Positions 23,084 through 30,322 of a DNA stretch of 46,004 nucleotides are shown here, in pieces; positions within the stretch are counted from its first letter, which is position 1, and each line of letters begins with the position of its first letter. The notes under the pieces are model-generated. The model worked only from the letters and a program-made list of their open reading frames with translations. It ran no database searches and had not been told where the DNA came from. Made by a program: the position numbers and the translations under genes. The stretch is from a virus. The stretch is from positions 1-46,004 of the IMG/VR virus record IMGVR_UViG_3300025601_000035. The stretch is one strand, 5' to 3'.

Positions 23084-23291
23084 ATCTCCTTAGGTCGCGG
23101 TGCTGGTGCTGATTCTTTTCCAAATGTGGGCTATTCATATAGTGTATCAAGCCATCGCTAAAATGCAAGATATTATCTACAATTGTTCTGCGAGATTCTG
23201 TGTAAACATAGAACGCAATAATCTTCCATTCCTCGGGGGTAAAGTCCATATCATTAAATACTTTGTTTATGGCTCTTGCTTTCTTTTCCAC
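23067..23291 (-). CDS. hypothetical protein
   Basis: A 74-residue protein from a GTG with AGGA upstream: NKVFNDMDFTPEEWKIIAFY is helical, and the tail is His-rich. Overlaps the next gene by 17 bases. Not recognised. Confidence 0.5.
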   Translation of the reverse strand: MEKKARAINKVFNDMDFTPEEWKIIAFYVYTESRRTIVDNILHFSDGLIHYMNSPHLEKNQHQHRDLRRYDGTH

Positions 23292-23323
23292 GATGCGTCC
23301 TGTCTATAGTGGGGGGACTTATA

Positions 23324-23689
23324 TCATACACGAACGAGCGGATCATTGCTAGATATAACCAATGATGGGGCCTTGACACCACCCTCACATGAACAATAGA
23401 TCATATGCATACCGCAGCCAAAACACATGACAAAGGCTATGGTGTATCCTTCTGTTGTCTTGCCTTTCAGTACTCGTTCCTCCCGCATTTTTTTCATGGG
23501 CACTATTTCAGTTACTACCCCTCCAGGCTCAACCTCAGGCAGTCCATCTTCACGCTTGCCAGATCGTCTTTCTAACTTGCCTCCACCCTGCTCAAAACCA
23601 GATAGGGCCTGCTTCATTTCTAATGAGAATCTACCACGATCCCCTACCTCAAACCCTAGGGTTCTAAGATATTCTCTTTCATTCATCAT
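23324..23689 (-). CDS. zinc-binding-like phage protein with RGRFS motif
   Basis: A 121-residue protein. The N-terminus EREYLRTLGFEVGDRGRFSL has the RGRFS motif I associate with actinobacteriophage proteins of unknown function, and the C-terminal CFGCGMHMIYCSC has four cysteines suited to zinc. The linker is charged. Possibly nucleic-acid binding. Confidence 0.6.
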   Translation of the reverse strand: MMNEREYLRTLGFEVGDRGRFSLEMKQALSGFEQGGGKLERRSGKREDGLPEVEPGGVVTEIVPMKKMREERVLKGKTTEGYTIAFVMCFGCGMHMIYCSCEGGVKAPSLVISSNDPLVRV

Positions 23690-23737
23690 TCATCCTTATG
23701 TTCTCTTTATGAAACATTATTGAACTTTATGCTACGT

Positions 23738-24130
23738 CTATGCAGCATTGGCACGTCCACTAACCCAGATGTCTTTGTCAATGATTACAACTTGAGTAGC
23801 ATTGTGAATCGGAGTCGCGGTATCGCGCATGACAAATGAATCATTGTTATATGGGTTGTAGGTAACTCTTTGGTACCCCTGCCGATCCATGTTTGATGGA
23901 GTATAGTCTTCAAGGCTTTCATTTACCCCCGCTATCCATGAGGGTGTGCCTCGGACGAATGCATGAACATTCTTAGCCTTATCTCTGAGCACCCTTGCTC
24001 TGCCCGCAGGTTGAACAGAGAACGATACATCATTGAGAATCATGGCTTGTGCGTGAGACACCTTCCCACCAATGGGGCGGTAGGACAAGCACCTCTTGTG
24101 CAGATTGTAGTAAGCCTCTAGCCTTTTCAT
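23738..24130 (-). CDS. conserved phage protein
   Basis: A 130-residue basic protein starting KRLEAYYNLHKRCLSYRP, with VSFSVQPAGRARVLRDKAKN and NVHAFVRG. The motifs recur in phage hypothetical proteins, sometimes near replication genes, but no function is known to me. It follows the 37-residue gene after two bases. Confidence 0.6.
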   Translation of the reverse strand: MKRLEAYYNLHKRCLSYRPIGGKVSHAQAMILNDVSFSVQPAGRARVLRDKAKNVHAFVRGTPSWIAGVNESLEDYTPSNMDRQGYQRVTYNPYNNDSFVMRDTATPIHNATQVVIIDKDIWVSGRANAA

Positions 24131-24132
24131 GA

Positions 24133-24246
24133 TTACTCCAATGCTAGGTGGTAGTCAGTATGACTTTCTCGCTCTATGGCAAAGTCTACACCAAGGAAGT
24201 GCAGGAAGTCAATCATGTCATCGTCTTGCTCCGATAGTTTGATCAT
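24133..24246 (-). CDS. 37-residue acidic peptide
   Basis: MIKLSEQDDDMIDFLHFLGV and an acidic amphipathic remainder. It begins in an ATGA overlap with the upstream gene and ends two bases before the next ATG, which supports translation. Confidence 0.55.
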   Translation of the reverse strand: MIKLSEQDDDMIDFLHFLGVDFAIERESHTDYHLALE

Positions 24247-24596
24247 AGTTCCATCTCCAACTGGCCTGGAATTTCCTGTACTTCAGGATCGGTCATACTT
24301 TCAATGTTATACTTCTGTGGCTCCTCACAGTGATCCCACAAGGCGTCCCAAAGACGTAGTTCCTCTATAAATTTCCAACCTGAGATAACCTTGCCATTAG
24401 GAAGTTCATATTCTCTATTAAATACAGAGGTATTACAAAACTGGTATTGCCAATCACCTTCTTCATCTATCCCCCCCAAAATATATGGCTCAGATTCTAT
24501 AATCAATTCATCAAAGATCTCCTGCGCCCGCAGTTTGATGTCCTGAGGAATGGGCGGGTAAAAATTAGCGGTAAGGTGCATAGTGATGTCAGTCAT
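24243..24596 (-). CDS. hypothetical protein
   Basis: A 117-residue acidic protein beginning MTDITMHLTANFYPPIPQDI, with a Trp-rich centre (WKFIEELRLWDALWDH). It follows a short leader-like peptide gene with GGAGG upstream. Not recognised. Confidence 0.6.
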   Translation of the reverse strand: MTDITMHLTANFYPPIPQDIKLRAQEIFDELIIESEPYILGGIDEEGDWQYQFCNTSVFNREYELPNGKVISGWKFIEELRLWDALWDHCEEPQKYNIESMTDPEVQEIPGQLEMEL

Positions 24597-24645
24597 TATT
24601 TTCCTCCATGATAGTCTCCGCGTATTTTTGTGTGTTGTTAGACAT
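24589..24645 (-). CDS. possible 18-residue coupling peptide
   Basis: An ATG overlapping the previous stop (TAATG) and preceded by GGAGGAGGC encodes MSNNTQKYAETIMEENND, ending within the next start. It may only serve to couple translation of its neighbours. Confidence 0.35.
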   Translation of the reverse strand: MSNNTQKYAETIMEENND

Positions 24646-24950
24646 TATGCCTCCTCCACTTCTTCTAGGAATAAAGACTGTTCATCTATATACCAACAAA
24701 GTGCGTCGGGCACGGTTCCATTTAGGTACTCCACCGCAAATTCGGCGGTAAAGTAAAGACATTCTTCAATGTCGAAGTCATCTTCTCGGGTAACATCATT
24801 TTTATAATCTTTAATGTCAGCATCATATTGGTCTTTGTTAACTTGATAACCATGATCTATTGCAAAGTCAATAACGGCAATATCAAAGTCAATTGCCTTG
24901 GAATGACTTCCGTCGATATAGCAACCAGTTTTCATATCAATTCCAATCAT
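24645..24950 (-). CDS. hypothetical acidic protein
   Basis: A 101-residue protein: GCYIDGSHSKAIDFDIAVID is the recognisable part, seen in phage hypotheticals. Possible starts are GTG 24965, ATG 24950 and ATG 24935; I prefer 24950, about ten bases after GGTGG. Function unknown. Confidence 0.55.
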   Translation of the reverse strand: MIGIDMKTGCYIDGSHSKAIDFDIAVIDFAIDHGYQVNKDQYDADIKDYKNDVTREDDFDIEECLYFTAEFAVEYLNGTVPDALCWYIDEQSLFLEEVEEA

Positions 24951-25116
24951 TGGGCTTGAATCCACCGTGAATTAACCATTCATCCAATGCTAGTACACTC
25001 TCGCACACTTCGTCAATAAAATCTTCTAACTCTTCGCGGGAGCCAAAGGGAAGCCCTCCATCTTCCCATACGTTTATATTCTTACGAATAGCCTTCAACG
25101 TTTCGTTGGGGTCCAT
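24937..25116 (-). CDS. small acidic protein
   Basis: A 59-residue protein, MDPNETLKAIRKNINVWEDG then a helix SREELEDFIDEVCESVLALD. AAGGAGGAACT is a strong ribosome site. The end overlaps the next gene. Not recognised. Confidence 0.65.
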   Translation of the reverse strand: MDPNETLKAIRKNINVWEDGGLPFGSREELEDFIDEVCESVLALDEWLIHGGFKPNDWN

Positions 25117-25157
25117 AGTTCCTCCTTATGTGTAGCCTCATCTGCCTGAGTTGTTGG

Positions 25158-25433
25158 TTACTGCATCATGGCTTCATCCACGAACTCACCTAACTCATCC
25201 GCGTCTGTAGTGAAGATCACCGCGTCACCGCTATGGCGCTGGGAGGTCTCATGAACAGTGCGGGCAAAAGAGTCCACCCATGCTTGTAGGCTTCCCGTAT
25301 CTTGCTTTTTGAAGACGGGTTCTAGGCGTCTCATGGCCGCGACTAGGGCTACTTGATACATACCGTCGTCATAAAGGTTGTAAGCCCGCAGAAATTCTTG
25401 TGGTGACACTTTGATCATGGTTCTCGTGTTCAT
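25158..25433 (-). CDS. conserved protein with QAWVxSFAR motif (paralogue)
   Basis: A 91-residue protein sharing LQAWVDSFARTVHE and VIFTTDADELGEFV with the plus-strand protein at 17322. ATG at 25433 has AAAGGGGCAAGC upstream; a longer open frame to 25475 lacks support. Function unknown. A TATAAT lies on the minus strand near 25475. Confidence 0.65.
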   Translation of the reverse strand: MNTRTMIKVSPQEFLRAYNLYDDGMYQVALVAAMRRLEPVFKKQDTGSLQAWVDSFARTVHETSQRHSGDAVIFTTDADELGEFVDEAMMQ

Positions 25434-25587
25434 TGCTTGCCCCTTTGGTTGTCGCCCGTGTTGGCGTAACTCCATTATACGTCGGTCAGGCTCAAAGTCT
25501 AGTGAATCCGACCTCTGTTACCTAACCGTTATAAACCACCTTTAGAGGTTCAGCCACTCCGGACGCGCCAACGTCCACTCAACCGTC

Positions 25588-25616
25588 CGCTTATACGATG
25601 GGTCTGACATTAGCAA
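25588..25616 (-). promoter_or_regulatory. promoter/operator of the GTCTGACA family
   Basis: Minus strand: TTGCTA, 17-base spacer containing ATGTCAGACCC, TAAGCG. Upstream of the gene at 25158. The -35 and -10 are weak but the shared spacer motif is intact. Confidence 0.55.
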
Positions 25617-25672
25617 GAAAGTTTTCACGATTTTTTTCATGACTTTCTTAAACGCCTTCTTAAAGTAGTTTT

Positions 25673-25860
25673 TTGTTTAAAAAATGGGCCCGGAGCGTGT
25701 AAGCCCGAGCCTGTTGCCTGCGCAAAGAATCCTCCAACGACAGCGGAGCAACCCAACCCGCGTCAGCCAACCGAGACCCATCCAGCGCATACCTGAGATC
25801 ATGCCCGGGCCGTGACAGGGTGACGAGATAACCGCTACTCCATAGGTGCGGGTGGGCAGT
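25673..25860 (-). pseudogene. remnant of a nucleotide-sugar dehydratase (RmlB-like C-terminus)
   Basis: An open minus-strand frame without a start codon, bounded by TAA codons. It reads SRPGHDLRYALDGSRLADAG, then GWVAPLSLEDSLRRQ, the C-terminal signature of dTDP-glucose 4,6-dehydratase-like enzymes (RPGHDxRYAxD..K...LGW.P..s.ee.L). The stretch is GC-rich unlike its surroundings. The NAD-binding domain is absent, so I call it a decayed or imported fragment. It fills most of the 453-base gap 25434-25886. Confidence 0.65.
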
Positions 25861-25886
25861 TTATCATCATGCCCAGGATGCGATAC

Positions 25887-26885
25887 CTATACTCCTGCAA
25901 CCTCTTTCACGGCATGCAGGATGCGGTTCTTCTCAGCGTTGGTAACGGGGTCGAATCCGCTAGCAGCAGCAAGTACGTTCTCTTGACCACGTTCGCCACG
26001 GCCCTTGCGGAACCAGTCCAAGCGCTCCGTCATGGAGTTGTATGCACCCCACGCAGTGTTGGCAATGCCCACACCGTTGACAGTTTCGGACGAATAGATC
26101 TCCTCAATGAGGTCAACCTTGGTTTCCCACTTCTTGATAGCACCCTTGGCGTCCTTATCGGGACGAGGGTATAGAGCCTCAACGATTTTGTTAAAGGTAG
26201 CCTGGGTGATCTCTTTTGCGATTAGAGACTGAGCCTCTTTCTCAAACTCATCAAAGTAGTTGTTTGCCAGAGAAAGCACTTCGCGTGCTGCCATGATCTT
26301 GCCACCAGCAGTCTGGGTATGACGAATCTTGAATGACTGCTTGGCACGACCAAGGGCCATGTTCAATGTGTTCTGGCAAACTACACGAACGGGTGTGATG
26401 GATGCCTGAATTGCGGTAGAGCCATCATGCGATGTGTGAACCAACAGGTATGACTTGACAACATCCGAAACACCATTAGGGTCAAGAACTGTCTCACGGT
26501 CAAGGGCTAGGGAGCCAAACACGACGCGACCATCCTTGAGAGAGCCAGCGGTCTCCCAACGACCACCGTCTAGCAGGGCATCACCAAAGTCAAATAGTTC
26601 CTCGTTCTGTAGAACACGGTAGCGCTCTCCGACGGTAGCCAGAACATCGGTTTCCTTGTTGAATGGGTTATTCCGTAGTACCATGTGGATAGGACTAATG
26701 ACATTATAGTCAGAGGGGTAGGGGACAGGCTCTAGGCGAACGTCCCAATCGTTTAGGTATGCTGCTTCAAGCATCTGTAGGGTAGACTTTTCTTCGGTAA
26801 ACACAGTGCCAAGACCATGCCACGCGGGTTCGCGGAAGGAAGCGAAAGCCTGCTCACCATTCTGACCAACTTCGACTGCGTGCAT
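25887..26885 (-). CDS. DUF932 phage/plasmid-like protein
   Basis: A 332-residue protein with the DUF932 (phage/plasmid-like TIGR03299) pattern: PAWHGLGTVFTEEKSTLQML, then ERYRVLQNEELFDFGDALLD and TPVRVVCQNTLNMALGRAK, ending with an NAYNSMTERLDWFRKGRG-like region (here GAYNSMTERLDWF). Members are frequent in phages and plasmids, and their molecular role is not established. The coding sequence is GC-rich. AAGGAGATAAAA precedes the ATG; a consensus promoter lies 36 bases upstream. Confidence 0.85.
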   Translation of the reverse strand: MHAVEVGQNGEQAFASFREPAWHGLGTVFTEEKSTLQMLEAAYLNDWDVRLEPVPYPSDYNVISPIHMVLRNNPFNKETDVLATVGERYRVLQNEELFDFGDALLDGGRWETAGSLKDGRVVFGSLALDRETVLDPNGVSDVVKSYLLVHTSHDGSTAIQASITPVRVVCQNTLNMALGRAKQSFKIRHTQTAGGKIMAAREVLSLANNYFDEFEKEAQSLIAKEITQATFNKIVEALYPRPDKDAKGAIKKWETKVDLIEEIYSSETVNGVGIANTAWGAYNSMTERLDWFRKGRGERGQENVLAAASGFDPVTNAEKNRILHAVKEVAGV

Positions 26886-26920
26886 TTTTATCTCCTTAGT
26901 TAGGTTTGTGTAATACCATT

Positions 26921-26949
26921 ACCTTATCCTACCAGTCTGACATTGTCAA
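26921..26949 (-). promoter_or_regulatory. promoter/operator of the GTCTGACA family
   Basis: Minus strand TTGACA, 17-base spacer starting ATGTCAGAC, TAAGGT. TGACATTGTCA (26938-26948) is a perfect inverted repeat across the -35 box. Drives the DUF932 gene. Confidence 0.8.
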
Positions 26950-27005
26950 ATATTTTTATGCATCTTGCGAGATATTTTTGGGGTTTCTTAAAGCAACTTC
27001 TTAAA
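26935..27005 (-). repeat. 71-bp exact repeat, copy A
   Basis: Identical to 34748-34818. Contains the operator half-site and two TTTAAGAA units (26985-27005, period 13) on the minus strand, with AT-rich DNA between. Confidence 0.85.
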
Positions 27006-27043
27006 GGCATAAAGACTTGACTTTTATTGGTTTTCGGGGCCGG

Positions 27044-27116
27044 TGCCCTTGGCAGGATTCGAACCTGCGACTAATGGATTAGAAGTCCACTACTCTTTCC
27101 GCTGAGTTACAAGGGC
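27044..27116 (-). tRNA. tRNA-Arg (TCT)
   Basis: Cloverleaf: acceptor GCCCTTG/CAAGGGC, D arm ACTCAGCGGAAAGAGT, anticodon stem GTGGA/TCCAT with loop CTTCTAA (TCT, reads AGA/AGG), T arm GCAGG-TTCGAAT-CCTGC, discriminator A. CCA is not encoded. Confidence 0.95.
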
Positions 27117-27121
27117 GTGAG

Positions 27122-27196
27122 TGCGGTGAGTGGGATTTGAACCCACGATCTCCTGCTTATAAGACAGGGGCCTTGACCAGACTTGGCGATCACCGC
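27122..27196 (-). tRNA. tRNA-Ile (TAT)
   Basis: Cloverleaf: acceptor GCGGTGA/TCACCGC, anticodon stem CCTGT/GCAGG with loop CTTATAA (anticodon TAT, reads ATA), T arm GTGGG-TTCAAAT-CCCAC, discriminator A. It is five bases from tRNA-Arg, so both are probably on one transcript. Confidence 0.95.
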
Positions 27197-27207
27197 TAGA
27201 TATTAAA

Positions 27208-27459
27208 TTATGCAGATGACTCAGAGTGATCATTTATCTGATCACGTTCATCTATTATATTCACGGCGGTATCGAATAGTCCAGTTTCATGCTCATTAAA
27301 ATGATGTGAACAAAAATAGAGTGAGCCTGTAACAAATTGAACAATCACAAATGCTTGTGCAGGGCAGCCTTTTGCATCGCATCTATCCTTTTTGGTTAAG
27401 GTAGGAGCCTCTGGGTTATTTGTTGTCATTATGTCTGGGGTGGCTGTTGAAGCACTCAC
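27208..27459 (-). CDS. actinobacterial-type CxxC/HH zinc protein
   Basis: An 83-residue protein whose core RCDAKGCPAQAFVIVQFVTG then LYFCSHHFNEHE resembles a small zinc-binding family frequent in Actinobacteria (DUF7455-like). It starts with GTG seven bases after AAAGGAG; TATAAT lies on the minus strand near 27480. The gene sits directly upstream of the two tRNAs. Function unknown. Confidence 0.65.
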   Translation of the reverse strand: MSASTATPDIMTTNNPEAPTLTKKDRCDAKGCPAQAFVIVQFVTGSLYFCSHHFNEHETGLFDTAVNIIDERDQINDHSESSA

Positions 27460-27538
27460 TCATTCTCCTTTGTTTGTTCTATTATACCCTCTCTACCCCC
27501 AATAAATAGCGTGCTTCATCGGGGGCAGAGGTGAGTGA

Positions 27539-27940
27539 CTAATTACTTACATTCACAGACTCTACAATAGAACCTGTTACGTCTGTGTCTCCGTACCAGG
27601 AGTCCATAGAGTAGTGTGCATTTTCAAAAATTTGATCAAGGTCTTCATCAGCACTACAGGTAACGAATCCTTTGTATCGAACAACAATATCAAATGATAC
27701 GGTTTTGGTAAGTTCAACTCCTAGCAATTCCGCCATGTCTTCAATGAGATCTTTTTGATTGGCAGGATCTTCATACACTGTTGCCAAATAGTCTTTGAGA
27801 GACTCTATAGAGTAAACAAGTTCTTCGTTACGCTTTGATAATGCGATATTGGATTTGCTTAGGTTCTCAGCAAGGCCGTTTAATTGATCAACGTCTGAAA
27901 GGTTATTGTATTTGTAGTTTACGAAACTAGGGTCAATCAT
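27539..27940 (-). CDS. hypothetical protein with coiled-coil segment
   Basis: A 133-residue acidic protein; residues about 18-55 (LNGLAENLSKSNIALSKRNE) look coiled-coil. The start has GGAGGCATAAA upstream and lies right after the previous gene. Not recognised. Confidence 0.6.
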   Translation of the reverse strand: MIDPSFVNYKYNNLSDVDQLNGLAENLSKSNIALSKRNEELVYSIESLKDYLATVYEDPANQKDLIEDMAELLGVELTKTVSFDIVVRYKGFVTCSADEDLDQIFENAHYSMDSWYGDTDVTGSIVESVNVSN

Positions 27941-27941
27941 T

Positions 27942-28328
27942 TTATGCCTCCACTAATTGAGGGGCGTACTTATTAATAAAGTCTTTTCTAGTTAATTCCT
28001 CAATGGGTTCGGTGATTGTATTGGTATATGAAGAGTAGTCATAGATAGCAATGGTGTCTGTGCCAAAGTCATAGACAGGAACTGGATATTCATTATCTGC
28101 AAAGGTGTTAATGGTAATTCCCCAGCCAAGATTTTGGCTCCAATCACTACCCACTAGTTGTGAGATAGTGATTCGTGTTGCATATGCAGCATCGTGGGGG
28201 AGTCGATCATTAGCAGAACTTAGAGCATAGGCAAAAGAAGTTAGCATGTTTACCCCCGCCCAATGCCCGTAGACGAAAATGATGTTTCCATCTTCCTGAC
28301 GCATTCCGAAATTCGCACGTTCCCCCAT
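27942..28328 (-). CDS. conserved phage protein (GHWAG family)
   Basis: A 128-residue protein with GERANFGMRQEDGNIIFVYG, HWAGVNMLTSFAYALSSAND and ATRITISQLVGSDWSQNLG. The RANF, YGHWxG and YATRI motifs are conserved in actinobacteriophage proteins I have seen, without assigned function. It follows the upstream gene after one base. Confidence 0.65.
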   Translation of the reverse strand: MGERANFGMRQEDGNIIFVYGHWAGVNMLTSFAYALSSANDRLPHDAAYATRITISQLVGSDWSQNLGWGITINTFADNEYPVPVYDFGTDTIAIYDYSSYTNTITEPIEELTRKDFINKYAPQLVEA

Positions 28329-28329
28329 G

Positions 28330-28476
28330 CTAGGCCACCTTTACGGTAGTCCAGCGAACCGAGCCTTCAACATCAAGGCGCACGCGCATAGAGCCATTGT
28401 CATTCTTGACAACCTCTTGGATAGTACCTGTGACGCCGCTCTTCGCGGTAGTGAACTGTGAGCCAACAGTAATCAT
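28330..28476 (-). CDS. small conserved phage protein
   Basis: A 48-residue beta-rich protein, MITVGSQFTTAKSGVTGTIQ then MRVRLDVEGSVRWTTV, resembling an SH3-like barrel. ATG at 28476 has GAAAGGAAGCAAGA upstream; a longer frame to 28515 overlaps the promoter. Confidence 0.65.
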   Translation of the reverse strand: MITVGSQFTTAKSGVTGTIQEVVKNDNGSMRVRLDVEGSVRWTTVKVA

Positions 28477-28505
28477 TCTTGCTTCCTTTCGTAGTTGATA
28501 GTAAG

Positions 28506-28535
28506 ACACTATCACATGGGTCTGACCTTTGTCAA
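28506..28535 (-). promoter_or_regulatory. promoter/operator of the GTCTGACA family
   Basis: Minus strand TTGACA, 18-base spacer with GGTCAGACCC, TAGTGT, upstream of the gene at 28330. Confidence 0.7.
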
Positions 28536-28581
28536 GGGGAATTGTGGGCAGTTTTAATGAACATGTCCAGGTTCACCAGCA

Positions 28582-28722
28582 TTACTTTACGATATATGGT
28601 GAATTCTTCAAGGCAGTCCAAGACACATTGTCAATAATCTTGCCTAGTGAATCACGGGTAACGATACGCTCCGAAACACCATAGCGAGTGTTCCAAGTTT
28701 CGAGGGTACGGTAAGTGGTCAT
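28582..28722 (-). CDS. small hypothetical protein
   Basis: A 46-residue protein, MTTYRTLETWNTRYGVSERI with a DSLGKIIDNVSW turn. AAAGGAGAAATA precedes the ATG. Not recognised. Confidence 0.6.
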   Translation of the reverse strand: MTTYRTLETWNTRYGVSERIVTRDSLGKIIDNVSWTALKNSPYIVK

Positions 28723-28732
28723 TATTTCTCCT

Positions 28733-28942
28733 TTAGTCAACGATAACGGTTACTTTGGTATGATGTAAGCCTTTGAGTTTCTTACTATATCCTTCTTCGT
28801 CTAGTAAAGTCAAGACAATTACGATAGTTTCTCCGACACTTTCTTCGTCATAGTCTTTGTCTATTACCTCATATACTTCGTCTTCAATGAGAAGGACATC
28901 ATCTATTTCTATAGAGTATAATTCCATATGTTCAGTGGTCAT
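28733..28942 (-). CDS. small acidic protein
   Basis: A 69-residue beta-rich protein, MTTEHMELYSIEIDDVLLIE, very acidic, perhaps an SH3/OB-like barrel. GGAGAAAACC lies upstream. Not recognised. Confidence 0.55.
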   Translation of the reverse strand: MTTEHMELYSIEIDDVLLIEDEVYEVIDKDYDEESVGETIVIVLTLLDEEGYSKKLKGLHHTKVTVIVD

Positions 28943-28972
28943 GTCAAGGTTTTCTCCAAACTATTTATATTT

Positions 28973-29089
28973 TTATAGCCATCCAAATAATACCACCCCA
29001 AGCCCCGCAATGACGGGGAGGATAATGATGGCGGTAAAAAAAATTCCCAAAAGGGTTTCAATGGAATTGGGCCTATCGTTATTGTTCAT
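28973..29089 (-). CDS. 38-residue membrane peptide, leaderless
   Basis: MNNNDRPNSIETLLGIFFTA followed by IIILPVIAGLGVVLFGWL, one transmembrane helix. On the minus strand TGA-TAGTGT (29096-29101) ends 6 bases before the ATG, so a leaderless mRNA is predicted. It resembles in design the small membrane proteins at 22624 and 29276. Confidence 0.6.
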   Translation of the reverse strand: MNNNDRPNSIETLLGIFFTAIIILPVIAGLGVVLFGWL

Positions 29090-29216
29090 GTCATGACACT
29101 ATCATTTTTTATTGATTATTGCCAGATTTTCCACGATTTTCAGCGATTTTTTCTTAATGATCTTAAAAGAAAGGAGGTTCCTCTTTAAAATGCGACCGGC
29201 CCCATACTGCAAACAT

Positions 29217-29265
29217 GTTGCAGCACAAGGCTTTTGGATATGCGGTCAAACTGGTTGCAGGGCAA
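29217..29265. repeat. two GTTGC-type palindromes
   Basis: GTTGCAGCACAA at 29217 and GTTGCAGGGCAAC at 29253-29265, with CCGGCC near 29197, directly downstream of the gene at 29276. The same order of elements recurs in other minus-strand gaps. Confidence 0.6.
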
Positions 29266-29275
29266 CGGTTTATGG

Positions 29276-29413
29276 CTATGCATTTTTTAATACAATGCCC
29301 CACAACACAAGCATGACGATCAAGTAGGGTACGAAAGAAATTGCTCTAGGTCTATTGGGGTTTATGTATAAGACTAGGACGGTAATGCTAAAAAATATAA
29401 AGGCAAGCGCCAT
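29276..29413 (-). CDS. small membrane protein
   Basis: A 45-residue protein, MALAFIFFSITVLVLYINPN then SFVPYLIVMLVLWGIVL: two transmembrane helices. It starts two bases after the stop of the preceding gene, with GGGGCG upstream. Function unknown. Confidence 0.5.
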   Translation of the reverse strand: MALAFIFFSITVLVLYINPNRPRAISFVPYLIVMLVLWGIVLKNA

Positions 29414-29415
29414 TC

Positions 29416-29973
29416 CTATGACGCCCCTCCCCTTACGATAATCCAAATTAGTGCCTGAGCGGTACGGGGAGTGATCCCAAACTCTTGAGCCACAACGCAA
29501 ATGGCTTCCGACAGTTCTCGATACACTTTCTTGGTGGGGCTATCGGTTGACATGTTGGCAGCACGCATCATCCACACGTCAATGACTACCGCTTCGGTGT
29601 CACCAGCAATGGCGCGAGCGAAGGCGTTAGTCTTCTGGCCCTTGAGAGCCGAAAAGCCTTGCGAAACAGAGGCTTCGGCCATTTTTAGATTATTAGACAG
29701 ACCCTTGACGGGCTTGCCGTTGGCGAACGCATATGACTTGGCAACGTTGGTGGCCCAACGCTCACGGGGAGAGAATGCCGAAACGACAGACGCGCCACAC
29801 TCTAGGCTAATGCTCATTAGTTCGGCCACGTCCTCAGCCACCTCTTGCGCCTCAGAATACCACACGCTGGCGGCTTCCATCTGGGCAAGTGTTGCGGTCA
29901 TTACAAGGTCACGAAAGGACTGTGCGTAGGTGGGAACGGTGGTCAGGGCTTCTTGTGCTAGTTTCGTTGTCAT
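29416..29973 (-). CDS. HhH-GPD-like conserved phage protein
   Basis: A 185-residue helical protein: SAFSPRERWATNVAKSYAFA, LSNNLKMAEASV, ALKGQKTNAFARAIAGD and VVIDVWMMRAAN, ending with GITPRTAQALIWI. The order of helices and the VID-W-R segment recall HhH-GPD DNA glycosylases (VDTHV.R), and such proteins are common in phages, but no catalytic residue is certain. The coding sequence is GC-rich. Leaderless: TAGGTT ends 6 bases before the ATG, with TTGACA 17 bases further up. Confidence 0.65.
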   Translation of the reverse strand: MTTKLAQEALTTVPTYAQSFRDLVMTATLAQMEAASVWYSEAQEVAEDVAELMSISLECGASVVSAFSPRERWATNVAKSYAFANGKPVKGLSNNLKMAEASVSQGFSALKGQKTNAFARAIAGDTEAVVIDVWMMRAANMSTDSPTKKVYRELSEAICVVAQEFGITPRTAQALIWIIVRGGAS

Positions 29974-29979
29974 GAGGTA

Positions 29980-30008
29980 AACCTATCAGATTAGTCAGAC
30001 ATTGTCAA
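29980..30008 (-). promoter_or_regulatory. leaderless promoter/operator of the GTCTGACA family
   Basis: Minus strand TTGACA, 17-base spacer ATGTCTGAC..TGA, TAGGTT, then 6 bases to the ATG at 29973. Confidence 0.75.
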
Positions 30009-30022
30009 AGGGGGAAGGGGGG

Positions 30023-30160
30023 CTATTCGGTAACAAATTGGTTACGATGCTTAGGCTTGCGAGAATACTTGGCCTTATTCTTGTGAGGCTGAGCAGCATT
30101 AGAACGACGAAGGTCAAGGGTGGCTCTCAGATGTCCATTAGACTTGCGAGTATTATTCAT
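30023..30160 (-). CDS. small basic protein, leaderless
   Basis: A 45-residue, Lys/Arg/His/Asn-rich protein (MNNTRKSNGHLRATLDLRRS, then KAKYSRKPKHRNQF), likely nucleic-acid binding. The mRNA is predicted leaderless from a near-consensus promoter. Similar short basic proteins occur in actinobacteriophages. Confidence 0.65.
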   Translation of the reverse strand: MNNTRKSNGHLRATLDLRRSNAAQPHKNKAKYSRKPKHRNQFVTE

Positions 30161-30166
30161 GACATG

Positions 30167-30195
30167 ATTTTAGCATATATTGTAAGTGATGTCAA
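30167..30195 (-). promoter_or_regulatory. near-consensus leaderless promoter
   Basis: Minus strand TTGACA, 17-base spacer ending TGC, TAAAAT, then 6 bases to the ATG at 30160. It lacks the GTCTGACA operator motif. Confidence 0.75.
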
Positions 30196-30261
30196 GTTTA
30201 AAAAGTTGTTTGTTTGCAACGGGTTTGGCATTCATGGCTTGTTATCTTAACCTCGTAAACC

Positions 30262-30274
30262 GTTGTGCCGCAAC
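30262..30274. repeat. GTTGC-type palindrome
   Basis: GTTGTGCCGCAAC followed by AACTTTCG, in the gap downstream of the winged-helix gene at 30323. Confidence 0.65.
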
Positions 30275-30322
30275 AACTTTCGCGCCCGGTGCCTTTCCCC
30301 CTAGAAGGGGTACTCAGCGATC

